A stretch of DNA of 64,000 nt from Sphingobium naphthae (GCF_020782235.1 NZ_JAJGNO010000005.1:124001-188000); one strand, 5' to 3'. Counted from the stretch's first letter, positions 9,423 through 18,428 are shown. Numbers and translations are program-made. The notes: generated by a model from the letters alone, not told the origin.

Positions 9423-10039
9423 GCCATCTGCTCCTTGTACCGTTCGACAAGTTCTGCTGGCTCATAGCTTCCCGCCTCAAGCAGCAGCCTTGGCGTGTCC
9501 GCCGTGACGTTGATGGCAAGCGCGCCCGTCATGCTGCCAGCCAGCCGCCGTGGCAGGCCAAGGGGACGACAATCCCAGCCAAGGGCGAGGATCTGGCTGT
9601 ACCAGCCGGCATCGGCGATGCAACTCAGCTGCCGGACGCCCCGGCCAAGGGCATAGGCTACGACCGCAGTCGTAAGCTTGTTGCGGATGATCAGTCGCTC
9701 CCGGGCGCGCAGGCGGGTCGAGAGGCAGCCCCGGCTGATTTCCATTATGTCCAGTCCTGAGGGAACCGGGCCGTCACACAGGTTCGGGAAGACCGAACCA
9801 AGCAGGTGCGCGCCGATCGTCGGCAACAAGCGGATCGAGCCAAGATGCTCGCCATTCCTGTTGCCAGCAACGAGATAAATGGCATCTTCATTGTCGAACT
9901 GGTCGAGTTCATAGATGCCGCGCAGCACCGGCACGTCCCATTTGAGCAGATCGATGAAGACATGCTTGCGGTCGCGATACATGGCGTCCAGCAGGGGATC
10001 GCCGCCAATGCCGGCATGGCCTGTAAATATCTGGATCAA
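9419..10039 (-). CDS. luxI: Acyl-homoserine-lactone synthase (LuxI family)
   Basis: Makes N-acyl-homoserine lactone from S-adenosylmethionine and an acyl carrier. The conserved LuxI residues are all in place: Arg, Phe and Trp in the MYRDRKHVFIDLLKWDV block, the Asp pair in DQFDNED, Arg in GSIRLLPT, Phe in GSVFPNL, and Glu/Arg in MEISRGC. I prefer TTG 10039 (206 aa) because AAGGAG lies 7 nt upstream; a second TTG at 10045 is only 1 nt from that site. A lux-box-like palindrome lies 56 bp upstream. It is the first gene of a luxI-phyH-marR operon with no luxR next to it. Confidence 0.9.
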   Translation of the reverse strand: MIQIFTGHAGIGGDPLLDAMYRDRKHVFIDLLKWDVPVLRGIYELDQFDNEDAIYLVAGNRNGEHLGSIRLLPTIGAHLLGSVFPNLCDGPVPSGLDIMEISRGCLSTRLRARERLIIRNKLTTAVVAYALGRGVRQLSCIADAGWYSQILALGWDCRPLGLPRRLAGSMTGALAINVTADTPRLLLEAGSYEPAELVERYKEQMA

Positions 10040-10042
10040 GCG

Positions 10043-10066
10043 CAATCTCCTTCAAGGTGGAGATTG
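10043..10066 (-). promoter_or_regulatory. mRNA hairpin covering the luxI Shine-Dalgarno
   Basis: On the + strand CAATCTCC (10043-10050) pairs perfectly with GGAGATTG (10059-10066), loop 8 nt. In the luxI transcript the 3' arm contains the AAGGAG ribosome-binding site and reaches the upstream TTG. This 8-bp stem would hide the start region, suggesting translational control. Confidence 0.55.
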
Positions 10067-10095
10067 AAAACATCTCGATCGTCTGTGCGGAGGCT

Positions 10096-10113
10096 ACCCT
10101 CTCATGAGAGGGT
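10096..10113 (-). promoter_or_regulatory. Lux-box-like perfect palindrome upstream of luxI
   Basis: ACCCTCTCATGAGAGGGT is a perfect 18-bp dyad, the size and symmetry expected of a LuxR-family operator. It is 56 bp upstream of the luxI start, where such sites overlap the -35 region. The sequence shows the dyad; binding by a LuxR protein is inferred. Confidence 0.65.
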
Positions 10114-10199
10114 TTAAATCCGACGTTTCGCCATGACCGGCGTTCGTGGCATAGCCATGAGCGGGGCGATGAAGGATGATCGCCGCCATCTCCGTCAGC

Positions 10200-10232
10200 A
10201 AAAAAGGGCCGATGCCCGTCGGCACCGACCCT
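10200..10232 (-). terminator. Intrinsic terminator of hup
   Basis: Read leftwards, a GC-rich stem (GGGTCGGTGCC against GGCATCGGCCC, 11 bp with weak positions) is followed by six T residues (A-run 10200-10205 on the + strand). It lies about 30 nt past the hup stop and would separate hup from the luxI promoter region. Confidence 0.75.
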
Positions 10233-10262
10233 TCCATCACTGAGCCTCAACAGGGTCAGCGA

Positions 10263-10538
10263 TTAGCCGTTGAGCAGATCCTTCACGGCCTTTGCAGGCG
10301 TGAAGCCCAGCTTCTTCGAGGCGGCGATCTGGATGGTTTCGCCGGTCGCCGGATTGCGGCCCTCACGCGCAGCGCTTTCCTTGACCTTGAATTTGCCGAA
10401 GCCGTTGAGCGAGATTTCCTCGCCCTTGGCCGCGGCGTCCGCGATCGCCGCGAACACGGCATCAACGATCTTGCGGCTGTCTGCCTTGGCAAGCTGGTGA
10501 TCGGTCGCGATCTTTTCAGCCAGGTCGCTATTGTTCAT
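10263..10538 (-). CDS. hup: DNA-binding protein HU
   Basis: 91-aa nucleoid protein of the HU/IHF family. The signature GFGKFKVKESAAREGRNP and the beta-arm GRNPATGETIQI are present, and the C-terminus FTPAKAVKDLL is typical. Two adjacent ATGs occur; the second (10538) has AGGAG 7 nt upstream and gives the usual MNNSDL start. In the 5' leader a near-perfect 7-bp stem (GGAGGCC with GGTCTCC, around 10563-10579) could influence translation. A terminator follows the gene. Confidence 0.93.
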   Translation of the reverse strand: MNNSDLAEKIATDHQLAKADSRKIVDAVFAAIADAAAKGEEISLNGFGKFKVKESAAREGRNPATGETIQIAASKKLGFTPAKAVKDLLNG

Positions 10539-10723
10539 CATGCTACTCCTAGAGATTTCAAGGAGACCTGCGGCCTCCTGAAACGGCCCGCTACACGCAA
10601 TCGGCAGGGAAACGAAGCCATCGCTTCAAAAATCGACATTGCATGGAGCGGCAGGCGCGCGGAGCAATCCCGCTATCGGGCGTTCTTCCGCTTCCGGCAG
10701 AAACATCGACGACTTGCCGATGC

Positions 10724-11068
10724 TCAGACCCGTGCGGGCACCGGCGCGCTCCCCGAGGCTTCTGGCGCCAACGCGATCGGACGCCTTGTCGGGCTGCGTT
10801 CCACCGCAGGTCCGGGCATTTCTGCTCGCTTGGATCGGGCATGAGCGCCGCTCCCTCCTGACGATGGAAGTTGGCCTCGCCGCTCTGCGATGGCAGCTTC
10901 GACGATTGCGCGAAATTCGCGTTCGCTCAGTTGTTCGACCGCAAGTTCCCGCACGATGACGGCATAACGCTCGCGCAGCTGAGACCGCGCGGCCGCGATT
11001 TCCTCGCGGATCCTTGCCTCACGCACTTCAAGTTCGTTCAGACGATCACGTTCCGACATTTTTGGCAT
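10724..11068 (-). CDS. Small putative coiled-coil protein
   Basis: About 114 aa, not recognised. Residues 1-65 are very rich in Glu, Arg and Leu in a heptad-like pattern, predicting a coiled coil. The rest is Pro/Ser/Ala-rich and probably disordered. ATG 11068 is preferred because AAGGAG lies 8 nt upstream; an ATG two codons earlier is too close to it. It sits upstream of hup in the same direction. Such proteins are common as uncharacterised accessory genes; no function can be named. Confidence 0.5.
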   Translation of the reverse strand: MPKMSERDRLNELEVREARIREEIAAARSQLRERYAVIVRELAVEQLSEREFRAIVEAAIAERRGQLPSSGGSGAHARSKRAEMPGPAVERSPTRRPIALAPEASGSAPVPARV

Positions 11069-11207
11069 TGCCATGACTCCTTGACATGGGTCTGCCCGCC
11101 AGGATCATCCTGACAGAAAGGATACATGTGGCAAGCCCGTGCGCGACCGCGCCGCCGCACCAGTCGCCACTGTCTGGATGTCATGATATATTTCCGATAG
11201 CCTGCCA

Positions 11208-11480
11208 TTGCTTGCCCATGATGCATGCGGGGTCGATCTGCCGGAGAGCGAAGTGGCCAATATTGTCGAGCGCGACCTGCACCTTGTCAAAAAGGCGCTT
11301 TGTCTGAGCATAATCACGATCGAGAGGCAGCCCGAAGGGGCCTACCGGCCCGACAGCGATCTTTCGGATATGAAGATGCTGGCCGAGCGACTCATGGCCA
11401 ATGACACAGAACTGGCCCATTATCTGCGCTCGGCGCAGATCATCCTGAGCGGCGGCCCGCCTGCATCTTCGTCGCTCTAG
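11208..11480 (+). CDS. Hypothetical small protein
   Basis: Up to 90 aa from a weak TTG start. The internal part (ESEVANIVERDLHLVKKALC, then DMKMLAERLMANDTELAHYL) reads like a helical soluble protein rather than noise. No family is recognised and no good ribosome-binding site is seen. A competing reading frame lies on the other strand. Treat as tentative. Confidence 0.35.
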   Translation: MLAHDACGVDLPESEVANIVERDLHLVKKALCLSIITIERQPEGAYRPDSDLSDMKMLAERLMANDTELAHYLRSAQIILSGGPPASSSL

Positions 11481-11591
11481 CCTTATCTGCCGTCCTGCTG
11501 GCTTGCCCCACAGCAGGTCTGACTAGGGCGTCGTCGCGCCCAGCGCGATCGCGGGATAGGGCGCCCCTTCCACAGACCGCGCAGCTCTTCA

Positions 11592-13196
11592 TCATGCGGC
11601 AGAAGCGCGCGGAGAAGCTGCTTCATTGGCGTGCCCGGGCAGGCGAGGCCGGTCGAGGATGAGCTCGCGGTCGACTTCATCGGATATGCCCATCATGAGA
11701 TCGCCGATAGCCATCACGTCATATGTTTCCGACAGCCGATCGACCTCATCGAGATATAGTTCGCGGATATCGATGACGCAGCCCTCATCCACGCAGGCGT
11801 GAAGCAGTCTGGCCGGGCCCATGTCCATGCGCCTGCGCTCGCCGATCATCTCGTCCCGCACAACGGGTCGGCTCGCAACCGCGCCAATCCTGACGCCTCC
11901 AAGCTCGACCATGGTGTAGGAGAGGAACATGACCGGCTTTCCAGGGCCGCTTCCGCCATCGCCATAGGGGGTGAACTCCATCCGCAGGGTGCGGTCGTTG
12001 ATCAGCGCCTCGAGAATGGAGAATCCGGCAAACTGCCTGCGGACATCGTGGAAGGAGAGGTGAATCGGATCAGCATTTTCGAACGCGATAAGGCGCTTCA
12101 TCGCATCGATATTGAGCAGAAGCTGGGCCCAGCTTTCCGTCTCATGATCGTCCATATTGATCATGCCGATGTCATGTTGCTGCTTCTCCTGGATGAGACT
12201 GACCGTGAGGGGACTGTCGCGGTGGGAGCGATGCGCGAGCGCATAGGCAGCGAGCGTGTCGAGCGGCACCTTCTTCTTTCGGTCGAAGGAAAGCTTCACG
12301 CTCACGCGCCGCCGCGACCTGATGACGATGTCGAAACAGCCGGCCTGAACACGCGCTCTGGATCGCCGGCCACCAGGCAATATTCCTGAGAAGAGCTTTG
12401 CAGGCAGGAACTGCTGTCGGCCATCGGGCGCGCGCAACTTAAGCCTGGCGTCGCGTCCCTCAGGGATGATTTCCAGCTTGCCACCATGGCACTCGATCTC
12501 CGGTTCGGGCGCGCGGATGCCGAAACGGGACGGCGTATAGGAAAAATAATCCAGTTCGAGCGGTCCGATGAGGCCAAGCTGCAGGTCGAGCAATGCATCG
12601 GGCGAGGAGGTTCTCAACCGGAAGCTGGCAGTGCCATAACCATCCTCGAAGCCCACCGTGTCGACGAGAGTGCGCTTGATGCCTGCATAATCACGCCCCC
12701 CTGCAACTTCTATCTCCGTGCGCATCCATTCAAGCAGGTCCGGCCGATCGGCGGCCTGCCCGAAATCAAAGGAAATCTGTTTTCTGTGAAGCGCTTCGTC
12801 GCCCTGGGCATAGGCACGGCGTGCTGCGGTCAGTATTCGCTCGATCTCGGGACGCCAGATATGAATGGCCCTGAACTGATGCGCGTCTTCCCGGTCGAGA
12901 GCGACGCGCACGATAAAAGCGGGCAGGGGAGAATTGACGAGGCTGAGCGCATTTTTGAGGCTGATCGACCAGCGGGCGGCATCCACCTGTGTTGCTTTCA
13001 CCTGTACGAGCGCACTGACGCCCGTGTCGCGCTGATCGGTGGGAACATGAAGGAGTGTCGGCGGCTGATATTGGATGATGAAATCCCAGCCGCAGTCATC
13101 CTCGTCCGCCTTGATGCAGCTCACCATCTTTCGACTGCATGCGAGGCTGAAAATCTTCTCTCCTTCGCGGCCCGCCCAGCGGAAATCGGTCGTCAT
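11592..13196 (-). CDS. DUF4365-like protein with a PD-(D/E)xK nuclease-like N-terminus
   Basis: About 534 aa. The first 70 residues match the restriction-endonuclease-like layout of DUF4365: GREGEK (Glu 11/13), GWDFIIQYQ (Asp 38), and LVQVKAT (Gln 65, Lys 67). The Glu-Asp-QxK set is intact, so a nuclease is plausible. The remaining 460 residues are not recognised. ATG 13196 is preferred over a TTG two codons earlier. It is divergent from the DUF4062 gene with only 131 bp between the starts, so they may share a control region and act together. Confidence 0.6.
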   Translation of the reverse strand: MTTDFRWAGREGEKIFSLACSRKMVSCIKADEDDCGWDFIIQYQPPTLLHVPTDQRDTGVSALVQVKATQVDAARWSISLKNALSLVNSPLPAFIVRVALDREDAHQFRAIHIWRPEIERILTAARRAYAQGDEALHRKQISFDFGQAADRPDLLEWMRTEIEVAGGRDYAGIKRTLVDTVGFEDGYGTASFRLRTSSPDALLDLQLGLIGPLELDYFSYTPSRFGIRAPEPEIECHGGKLEIIPEGRDARLKLRAPDGRQQFLPAKLFSGILPGGRRSRARVQAGCFDIVIRSRRRVSVKLSFDRKKKVPLDTLAAYALAHRSHRDSPLTVSLIQEKQQHDIGMINMDDHETESWAQLLLNIDAMKRLIAFENADPIHLSFHDVRRQFAGFSILEALINDRTLRMEFTPYGDGGSGPGKPVMFLSYTMVELGGVRIGAVASRPVVRDEMIGERRRMDMGPARLLHACVDEGCVIDIRELYLDEVDRLSETYDVMAIGDLMMGISDEVDRELILDRPRLPGHANEAASPRASAA

Positions 13197-13327
13197 GCGC
13201 AAGCAGCTTCAAGGATCGTCATGGGGGTGACAATAAACCGATCGTCGCTGGAGGTCGACCATCATCATGACTGCCGACTCGTGAAAGGGACTTGCCGTTT
13301 CGGTTGCGACATGGCTCAACACTTCAC

Positions 13328-15769
13328 ATGGATATCAAGCTCATACGCGCCTTCATCGCTTCGCCAGGCGGACTGGAGGCGGAACGACGGGCGGCTTATG
13401 CTGCCGCCGAAGAGATCAATCGTTCGGTCGCGCGCTCGATGGGAGGGCGGCTTGAGCTGATCGGATGGGAAGAGACCCTCTCAGGCAATGGGCGTCCCCA
13501 GGAAATCATAAATGCGGACATGGAGACCTGTGACCTCTTCATCGGCGTCATGTGGACGAAATGGGGCTCCCGACCTTCGGCGGACGGGCCGCACACATCG
13601 GGCTTCGAAGAAGAGTTTGAGCTTTCCTTCAGTCGCCACGTCCGCACGAAAAGCCCGTTGATGGCAATGTTCTTCAAGGAGGTCGACGCCGAGCGGCTGC
13701 TGGATCCGGGCGAGGAGCTCAAGAAGGTTCTCGCTTTTCAGGAGCGGCTGCGAAGCGAGCGCGCTCTGCTCTACAATTTGTTCAGCACTGCAGATGAGTT
13801 CGCGTCCAAGGTGCGGGAATTTCTTGCAACCCATGTGATACGCATGCTCACGCCCGATCCGGCGCCACCGGCCGAGCGATCAAAGGATGTTTCGGGTAAA
13901 GGAAGCGACGAAAGAGGCTCCGCGCCGCCCGATGATGCGTCTACAGGTCCCCAGGAAGCGCGTTTCCTTAAAGACTATGCGCTTCTGGTTGAAACTGGCG
14001 CAGAGCAGCCGCAGGCTCAGATCGCGCGTCTTCGCCTGATGGCGAATGCAGCAGGCAAGGCCGGCAACGACAAGCAGATTATCGGCGTCCACGACGCCAA
14101 CATCCTGTACGATCAGCCCTCCGACTTCTCGGACTCCGAGTTGCACGGGCTGCTGGTGCGGGGCCTTGCGTCGCTCGACGATGAAAATGTCCCGCTCTGG
14201 TCCTGGTTGGCCAGGGTCGAGGCCAAGCGCGTGCATGTCCTGCATCTGGTCAGTATCATGGGCGAGGATGATGAGCGCGTCGGGGCTCTTAACGTGATGC
14301 GCCTGCTCGGTCAGTCGGTAAAGCCGATCGGCGAAGTGCCGCCCAGCCAGATCGTTGCCTTCTGGTTCAAGGAGGAGAGCCCGGACCCCGTCAGGATAGC
14401 GGCTCTACATTATCTGCGGCGCCAGGGAACGCCCGAGCAGCTGCCGAGCGTCCTTATGGAATTCGAGCGCGCGTCGAAGGATACGAGTGACGCTGCCTTG
14501 CTCGCAGCGGTCTCGATCATGCAGCGACAGGATCCCCTCATCGCGGCCCGCTACCTTCTCAAGGCATCGTTCGAAGCCATGCGTCAATCGCTGCTGGGGG
14601 ATATCCTCGCCCATTTCGCCGAGCTGGGAACGGACGAACTCATGGCAGGCCTGGACCATCGGGCAGCGCGCATCCGCGCCAGGACCGTCGCGGTCCTGAG
14701 CGAAAGAAGCGTTATCGCATCCGAGACCATCGAACGGGCGCTCGACGATGATGCAGCAGAGGTACGGTTCGAAGCGCTAAGGGCACGCGACCGGCTCGGC
14801 CAGTCGCTCTCCCTCGACGAAGCCGAGAAGGTCATGGCGCGCGAGTCGCGCCGGCAGGTCAGTTTCTTCCTGTCCAAGCCGAGCGTCGATACGGTCGGTC
14901 TCGTCTATTTCGATCACTACCGGGCCGCACGGATGCGATCACTTGGCCCCCAGGCGCTCGAACCCCTTCTCCAGTCTCAATCCCATCGCGACGCTGCCTA
15001 CAGGGCACTGGCCCTACGCAAGGCCGATCCCTACGCATCCATGCTGCGTGCCAACCTCAAGGACGGATATGCGGCCTATTTTGCCGCTTTCTGGCCCGAG
15101 GGCATTCAGCCTGAACCCTCGAGCGCGAAAAGCCTCCTGTCGTTCGGCACGCCTGCCACGCCTGCCGACGAGGAAAACGCAAAAAGGCGCACGCTCGTAC
15201 GCGAAGCCCTTTGGGTCGTCGCGAGCCAGCGTGACCGTAACGATCTGCCCTTGGTGCGCTCGGTACTGGACAATGGGTGGGCCAGCCCTGAAGGAATGGT
15301 TATTCCCTATCTCAAGGCGCTCGGATCTGACGAGGATATGAAGCGCCTGGCAAAGACACCCCGCTACAATCTCTCGGGAATTGTCGGCGAGGATATGGAG
15401 GCCGACTTCACCGCCGCCGCCAGCGCCGTCCTCAAACTGGGTGGCAGTTTCGACGCCATTCTGTCGATCGAAATGTCCTCCGACATGCGGGCCAGGCTGA
15501 TTGAGCTGGTTGCGCCAGCTGAATATGCCAGACTGAAAGACCAGCATATTCTGTCGCTACTGCTATCCGATCATGATGGCGTCCGCCGGATCGCCGCGAT
15601 GAAGGCGGCGGCCAGTCTGCCGCGCGCCCGTATCAGGAAGCTGCTCGCGGCCTACAAGGCCGAAGATGGAGGGGTCTATTATCTCGTCACGCACTGGCTG
15701 GACCTTGGGCTCAGTCATTCGCGGACGCTTGTTCGCCAGATCGTCCAGGAAAAGCTCGTTCGCAGCTGA
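13328..15769 (+). CDS. DUF4062 domain plus helical (HEAT-like) repeat protein
   Basis: 813 aa from ATG 13328. Residues about 4-165 match DUF4062, a Rossmann-like domain related to TIR and nucleoside-processing folds: IRAFIASPGGLEAERRA, then GWEETLSGNGRPQEIINAD, CDLFIGVMWTKWG and SGFEEEFELS. After a Pro/Ser-rich linker (about 175-210), the rest consists of repeated amphipathic helices (ARIRARTVAVLSER, AAEVRFEALRARDRL and similar), as in HEAT repeats. DUF4062 proteins are often linked to conflict systems. The divergent neighbour is nuclease-like. Function is inferred. Confidence 0.72.
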   Translation: MDIKLIRAFIASPGGLEAERRAAYAAAEEINRSVARSMGGRLELIGWEETLSGNGRPQEIINADMETCDLFIGVMWTKWGSRPSADGPHTSGFEEEFELSFSRHVRTKSPLMAMFFKEVDAERLLDPGEELKKVLAFQERLRSERALLYNLFSTADEFASKVREFLATHVIRMLTPDPAPPAERSKDVSGKGSDERGSAPPDDASTGPQEARFLKDYALLVETGAEQPQAQIARLRLMANAAGKAGNDKQIIGVHDANILYDQPSDFSDSELHGLLVRGLASLDDENVPLWSWLARVEAKRVHVLHLVSIMGEDDERVGALNVMRLLGQSVKPIGEVPPSQIVAFWFKEESPDPVRIAALHYLRRQGTPEQLPSVLMEFERASKDTSDAALLAAVSIMQRQDPLIAARYLLKASFEAMRQSLLGDILAHFAELGTDELMAGLDHRAARIRARTVAVLSERSVIASETIERALDDDAAEVRFEALRARDRLGQSLSLDEAEKVMARESRRQVSFFLSKPSVDTVGLVYFDHYRAARMRSLGPQALEPLLQSQSHRDAAYRALALRKADPYASMLRANLKDGYAAYFAAFWPEGIQPEPSSAKSLLSFGTPATPADEENAKRRTLVREALWVVASQRDRNDLPLVRSVLDNGWASPEGMVIPYLKALGSDEDMKRLAKTPRYNLSGIVGEDMEADFTAAASAVLKLGGSFDAILSIEMSSDMRARLIELVAPAEYARLKDQHILSLLLSDHDGVRRIAAMKAAASLPRARIRKLLAAYKAEDGGVYYLVTHWLDLGLSHSRTLVRQIVQEKLVRS

Positions 15770-15968
15770 GCCTGATTCGATGATGACCAGCAGGAATAGG
15801 GTGACATAAGCGGTCTGGAGGGCCTGGAAGTGGTAACGGAAGCCGACGCCATCTGCCCTTACAGTAGCGCCACGCGCGGCAACATCAGGGTCAGGATCAG
15901 CGTTCCCTGATCAGCCTGATATGTCGCCCCCTGGGCCTTTCCTTTTATCTGAAAGCGGGCGCTTCGCA

Positions 15969-16397
15969 TCAGTCTTGCGCGGCATCAAACCGCTGTCGGG
16001 CATCTTCGATCGCCTGCGAATGGCTGGTCGCCCATTGCCCGATCGCCGCCACCGGGCCGCGCAATGTCTGGCCCATCGGCGTCAGCTCATAATCCACCCG
16101 TGGCGGAATGCTGGGCGTTACCGTCCGCGTCACCAACCCGTCGCGCTCCAGCCCGCGGAGCGTCAGCGTCAACATGCGCTGCGAAATGCCGCCAATCTGC
16201 CGCTTCAGTTCGTTGAACCGGCGGGGCCCACCGCTCAGCATCACCACCACCAATATGCTCCATTTGTCCCCGATCCGTTGCAGGATCGGCGCGACCTTTG
16301 CGCAGGCGGCCGGGCTATGTTCGGTGACAGCGCCATGATCGCCACGCCAGTCGGCCCTGTCAGCATTCGTGTCGCTATTGCTGTCCAAATCAGTCAC
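15969..16397 (-). CDS. HxlR-family transcriptional regulator
   Basis: 142-aa winged-helix protein. The HxlR signature is visible: [20 protein letters not shown], then [22 protein letters not shown] and LERDGLVTR. The Cys in CAKVAP is the redox- or electrophile-sensing cysteine position in some relatives. It is divergent from azoR with a 99-bp shared intergenic region, the usual arrangement for quinone- or electrophile-responsive control of an azoreductase. Confidence 0.85.
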   Translation of the reverse strand: MTDLDSNSDTNADRADWRGDHGAVTEHSPAACAKVAPILQRIGDKWSILVVVMLSGGPRRFNELKRQIGGISQRMLTLTLRGLERDGLVTRTVTPSIPPRVDYELTPMGQTLRGPVAAIGQWATSHSQAIEDARQRFDAAQD

Positions 16398-16496
16398 ATT
16401 CCTGTGCCTCCGGTCACAAAATTGTGCCTTCTTGGCAAGGCGATTGGCGGTAACATATCAATCCCCGGTTCCTCTTTTATACCGGGATATCCAGAA
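16398..16496. promoter_or_regulatory. hxlR-azoR divergent control region
   Basis: A TGTGCCT motif occurs twice about 22 bp apart (around 16403 and 16425), flanking GGTCACAAAAT. These direct repeats are candidate operator half-sites. A TTGGCA near 16430 could serve as a -35 element for azoR. Inferred from layout only. Confidence 0.4.
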
Positions 16497-17063
16497 ATGA
16501 AACTTCTCCACCTCGATTCCAGCATCATGGGCGAAGCCTCTGTCAGCCGTGAAGTGACCGCCGCCATCGTCGCCCGCCTCACGGCCGAAAATCCCGGGAT
16601 CGTTGCGGCGCATCGCGATCTCGCCGCCGATCCCATTCCGCACCTCACCCTTGCCGGACTGCCTGCCGCCGATGCCGGCTCGCGTGCGCTCCTGGACGAA
16701 TTTCTCGGCGCCGACATCGTCGTAATCGGCGCGCCCATGTATAATTTCACCATCCCCAGCCAGCTCAAGGCGTGGATCGACCGTATTCTCGTTGCGGGTG
16801 AAACCTTCCGTTACAGCGAGGCCGGCCCCGAAGGACTGGCCGGCGGCAAGCGCGTCATCGTCGCCGTGTCGCGCGGCGGCCATTATGCGCCGGGCACGCC
16901 CACCGAACCGCTGGAGCATCTGGAAACCTATCTGCGCGCCGTCTTCGGCTTCATCGGCATCGTACCGCAGGTGATCGCTGCGGACGGGATTGCGATCGGC
17001 CCCGACAACCGCGCCGTCGCCGTGACAGGCGCACTCGAAGCCGCTGCCGCGCTCGCGGCCTGA
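16497..17063 (+). CDS. azoR: FMN-dependent NADH-azoreductase (AzoR/AcpD family)
   Basis: 188 aa from ATG 16497. Flavodoxin-like quinone/azo reductase that uses NADH and FMN. Seen: the N-terminal [36 protein letters not shown] (FMN and active-site loop) and [10 protein letters not shown]. In-frame codons upstream have no homology, and they overlap hxlR on the other strand, so the shorter start is chosen. It is divergently paired with hxlR. Confidence 0.88.
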   Translation: MKLLHLDSSIMGEASVSREVTAAIVARLTAENPGIVAAHRDLAADPIPHLTLAGLPAADAGSRALLDEFLGADIVVIGAPMYNFTIPSQLKAWIDRILVAGETFRYSEAGPEGLAGGKRVIVAVSRGGHYAPGTPTEPLEHLETYLRAVFGFIGIVPQVIAADGIAIGPDNRAVAVTGALEAAAALAA

Positions 17064-17624
17064 CGGGATGAGCGGCCGGGGCAGGGCAATGGCCTGCCCC
17101 GACATCATTCTCCCGTTCCACGTGCTGGTGCAAGGCCTCGCTATCATCTGGTGGGATTGGCTCGACACTTGCTGCGCACTGCTAGTGATGTCGCGTTCTG
17201 GTATCGCATATCGGGACGCGCGGCTGTGCCGGGGGTAGTCGGCGCCGGCATGGCTGCCCCTCAAGCCGCAGCCGCCGGCGGGACAATGGTCGTCTCGATG
17301 CAAGTGAACCAGGTCGTTTTTCGTGCCGGCAGAACCGGCCCGGGCGCGCGCGTTGCTATGGTGCCATGCGCGATCGAAGCGAGTGCCTTTGACCTCATCT
17401 TGGGTCCGGGACCTCGCGGCGCAGGCCAAGGCGCTCCGCATTCATGTCCTCGAGGCGCCTTACACCGGCACGCGATACCGAGCGCACAAGGCCGGTTACG
17501 CTGCCCCTGCGGCGGCGGTGCCGATGTCGTAGCAGACATAGCCGGCTCCCTCCCTGCTAACCTGCGAAAAATCAGCAAGACAAATAGGAACATCCGAACC
17601 GATATGATCGGACCGGCAATCGCT
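17064..17624. other. Gap without a supportable gene
   Basis: About 560 bp between azoR and the fructosamine-kinase gene. Open frames exist on both strands, but none has a family pattern, a plausible ribosome-binding site or convincing codon use. It may be a decayed gene. No RNA gene or terminator was recognised. Confidence 0.5.
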
Positions 17625-18428
17625 CTAGAAGCCAAGTGTGTCGAGGCAGGCGCCCGCCTGCTGATGATAGGCGCCGCCAAAGAGCCGGACATGAACCAGG
17701 AGCGGCCAGAGCCGGTAGACCGGCTGCCGCTGCTGCCAGCCTTCGGCAAGGCCACAGGCTTCGTAGAACACCACCGATGGCTGGTTGAAGAGGCTCAGCA
17801 TCGCAAGATCGACCTCCCGGTCGCCATAATAGCAGGCAGGATCGATAAGACCCGATACATGATCGCGCTCGATGAGAATATTCCCGCCCCATAGATCGCC
17901 ATGGAGCAGGGCGGCGGGCGGGGCATGGGGGATATGGTCAGCGAGGCGGTCCGCCAGCGCTGCAATACGGCGGGCAAGATGCGGTTCGACATGGGAGAGG
18001 TGGCAGCGCAGCCGGTGATCCGCCCAGAATTCGACCCAGTCATTCGTGCGGCCATTGAGGATCGCTATATCGCCAAAGCCATAATCCTCCTCCCAGCCAA
18101 AAGCCTGGGCGACGGGCGCATGAAGATGGTCGAGAAGCTCGGCAAGGTGGCTCCAGGATCTTGAAAGCTGGCCGCCCGAAGGCAGGTCCTCGAGGATCAT
18201 CAGTCCATCCTCGATGGCCAGCACAGCAGGCACGGGTGCCCCTGTCTCGCGCATCGCTTGCAGCATCCTCGCTTCCTGCGCGACCCGCGCACCATGTTTG
18301 GCGACCACGCTGCGTCCGTCCTTCAGCGTCAGCCGGCTGACGGAACCGAGGTCGCCGCCGACAAGCCGTGTGACGCTTTCCACGCCTACACCCAGGAGCG
18401 CGCCCGCTCGCACGAACATCGACCTCAT
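17625..18428 (-). CDS. Fructosamine kinase family protein
   Basis: 267 aa, the normal size. It phosphorylates ketosamines on glycated proteins or small molecules (FN3K/ketosamine-3-kinase family). Seen: the N-terminal GGDLGSVSRLTLKDGRSVVAK (glycine loop and catalytic-domain Lys), the kinase-like HGDLWGGNIL, and IDPACYYGDREVDLAM with the metal-binding Asp. It is transcribed leftwards; 169 bp separate it from the end of the gene upstream. Role: deglycation or metabolite repair, probably cytosolic. Confidence 0.87.
   Translation of the reverse strand: MRSMFVRAGALLGVGVESVTRLVGGDLGSVSRLTLKDGRSVVAKHGARVAQEARMLQAMRETGAPVPAVLAIEDGLMILEDLPSGGQLSRSWSHLAELLDHLHAPVAQAFGWEEDYGFGDIAILNGRTNDWVEFWADHRLRCHLSHVEPHLARRIAALADRLADHIPHAPPAALLHGDLWGGNILIERDHVSGLIDPACYYGDREVDLAMLSLFNQPSVVFYEACGLAEGWQQRQPVYRLWPLLVHVRLFGGAYHQQAGACLDTLGF

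Noticed and set aside
15921..16496. N-terminal extension of the azoreductase reading frame
   Set aside because: It overlaps hxlR on the other strand, has no azoreductase homology, and ATG 16497 gives the family start.
17151..17894. 247-codon rightward frame between azoR and the fructosamine kinase
   Set aside because: Overlaps the kinase gene antisense; composition and lack of motifs argue for a chance frame.
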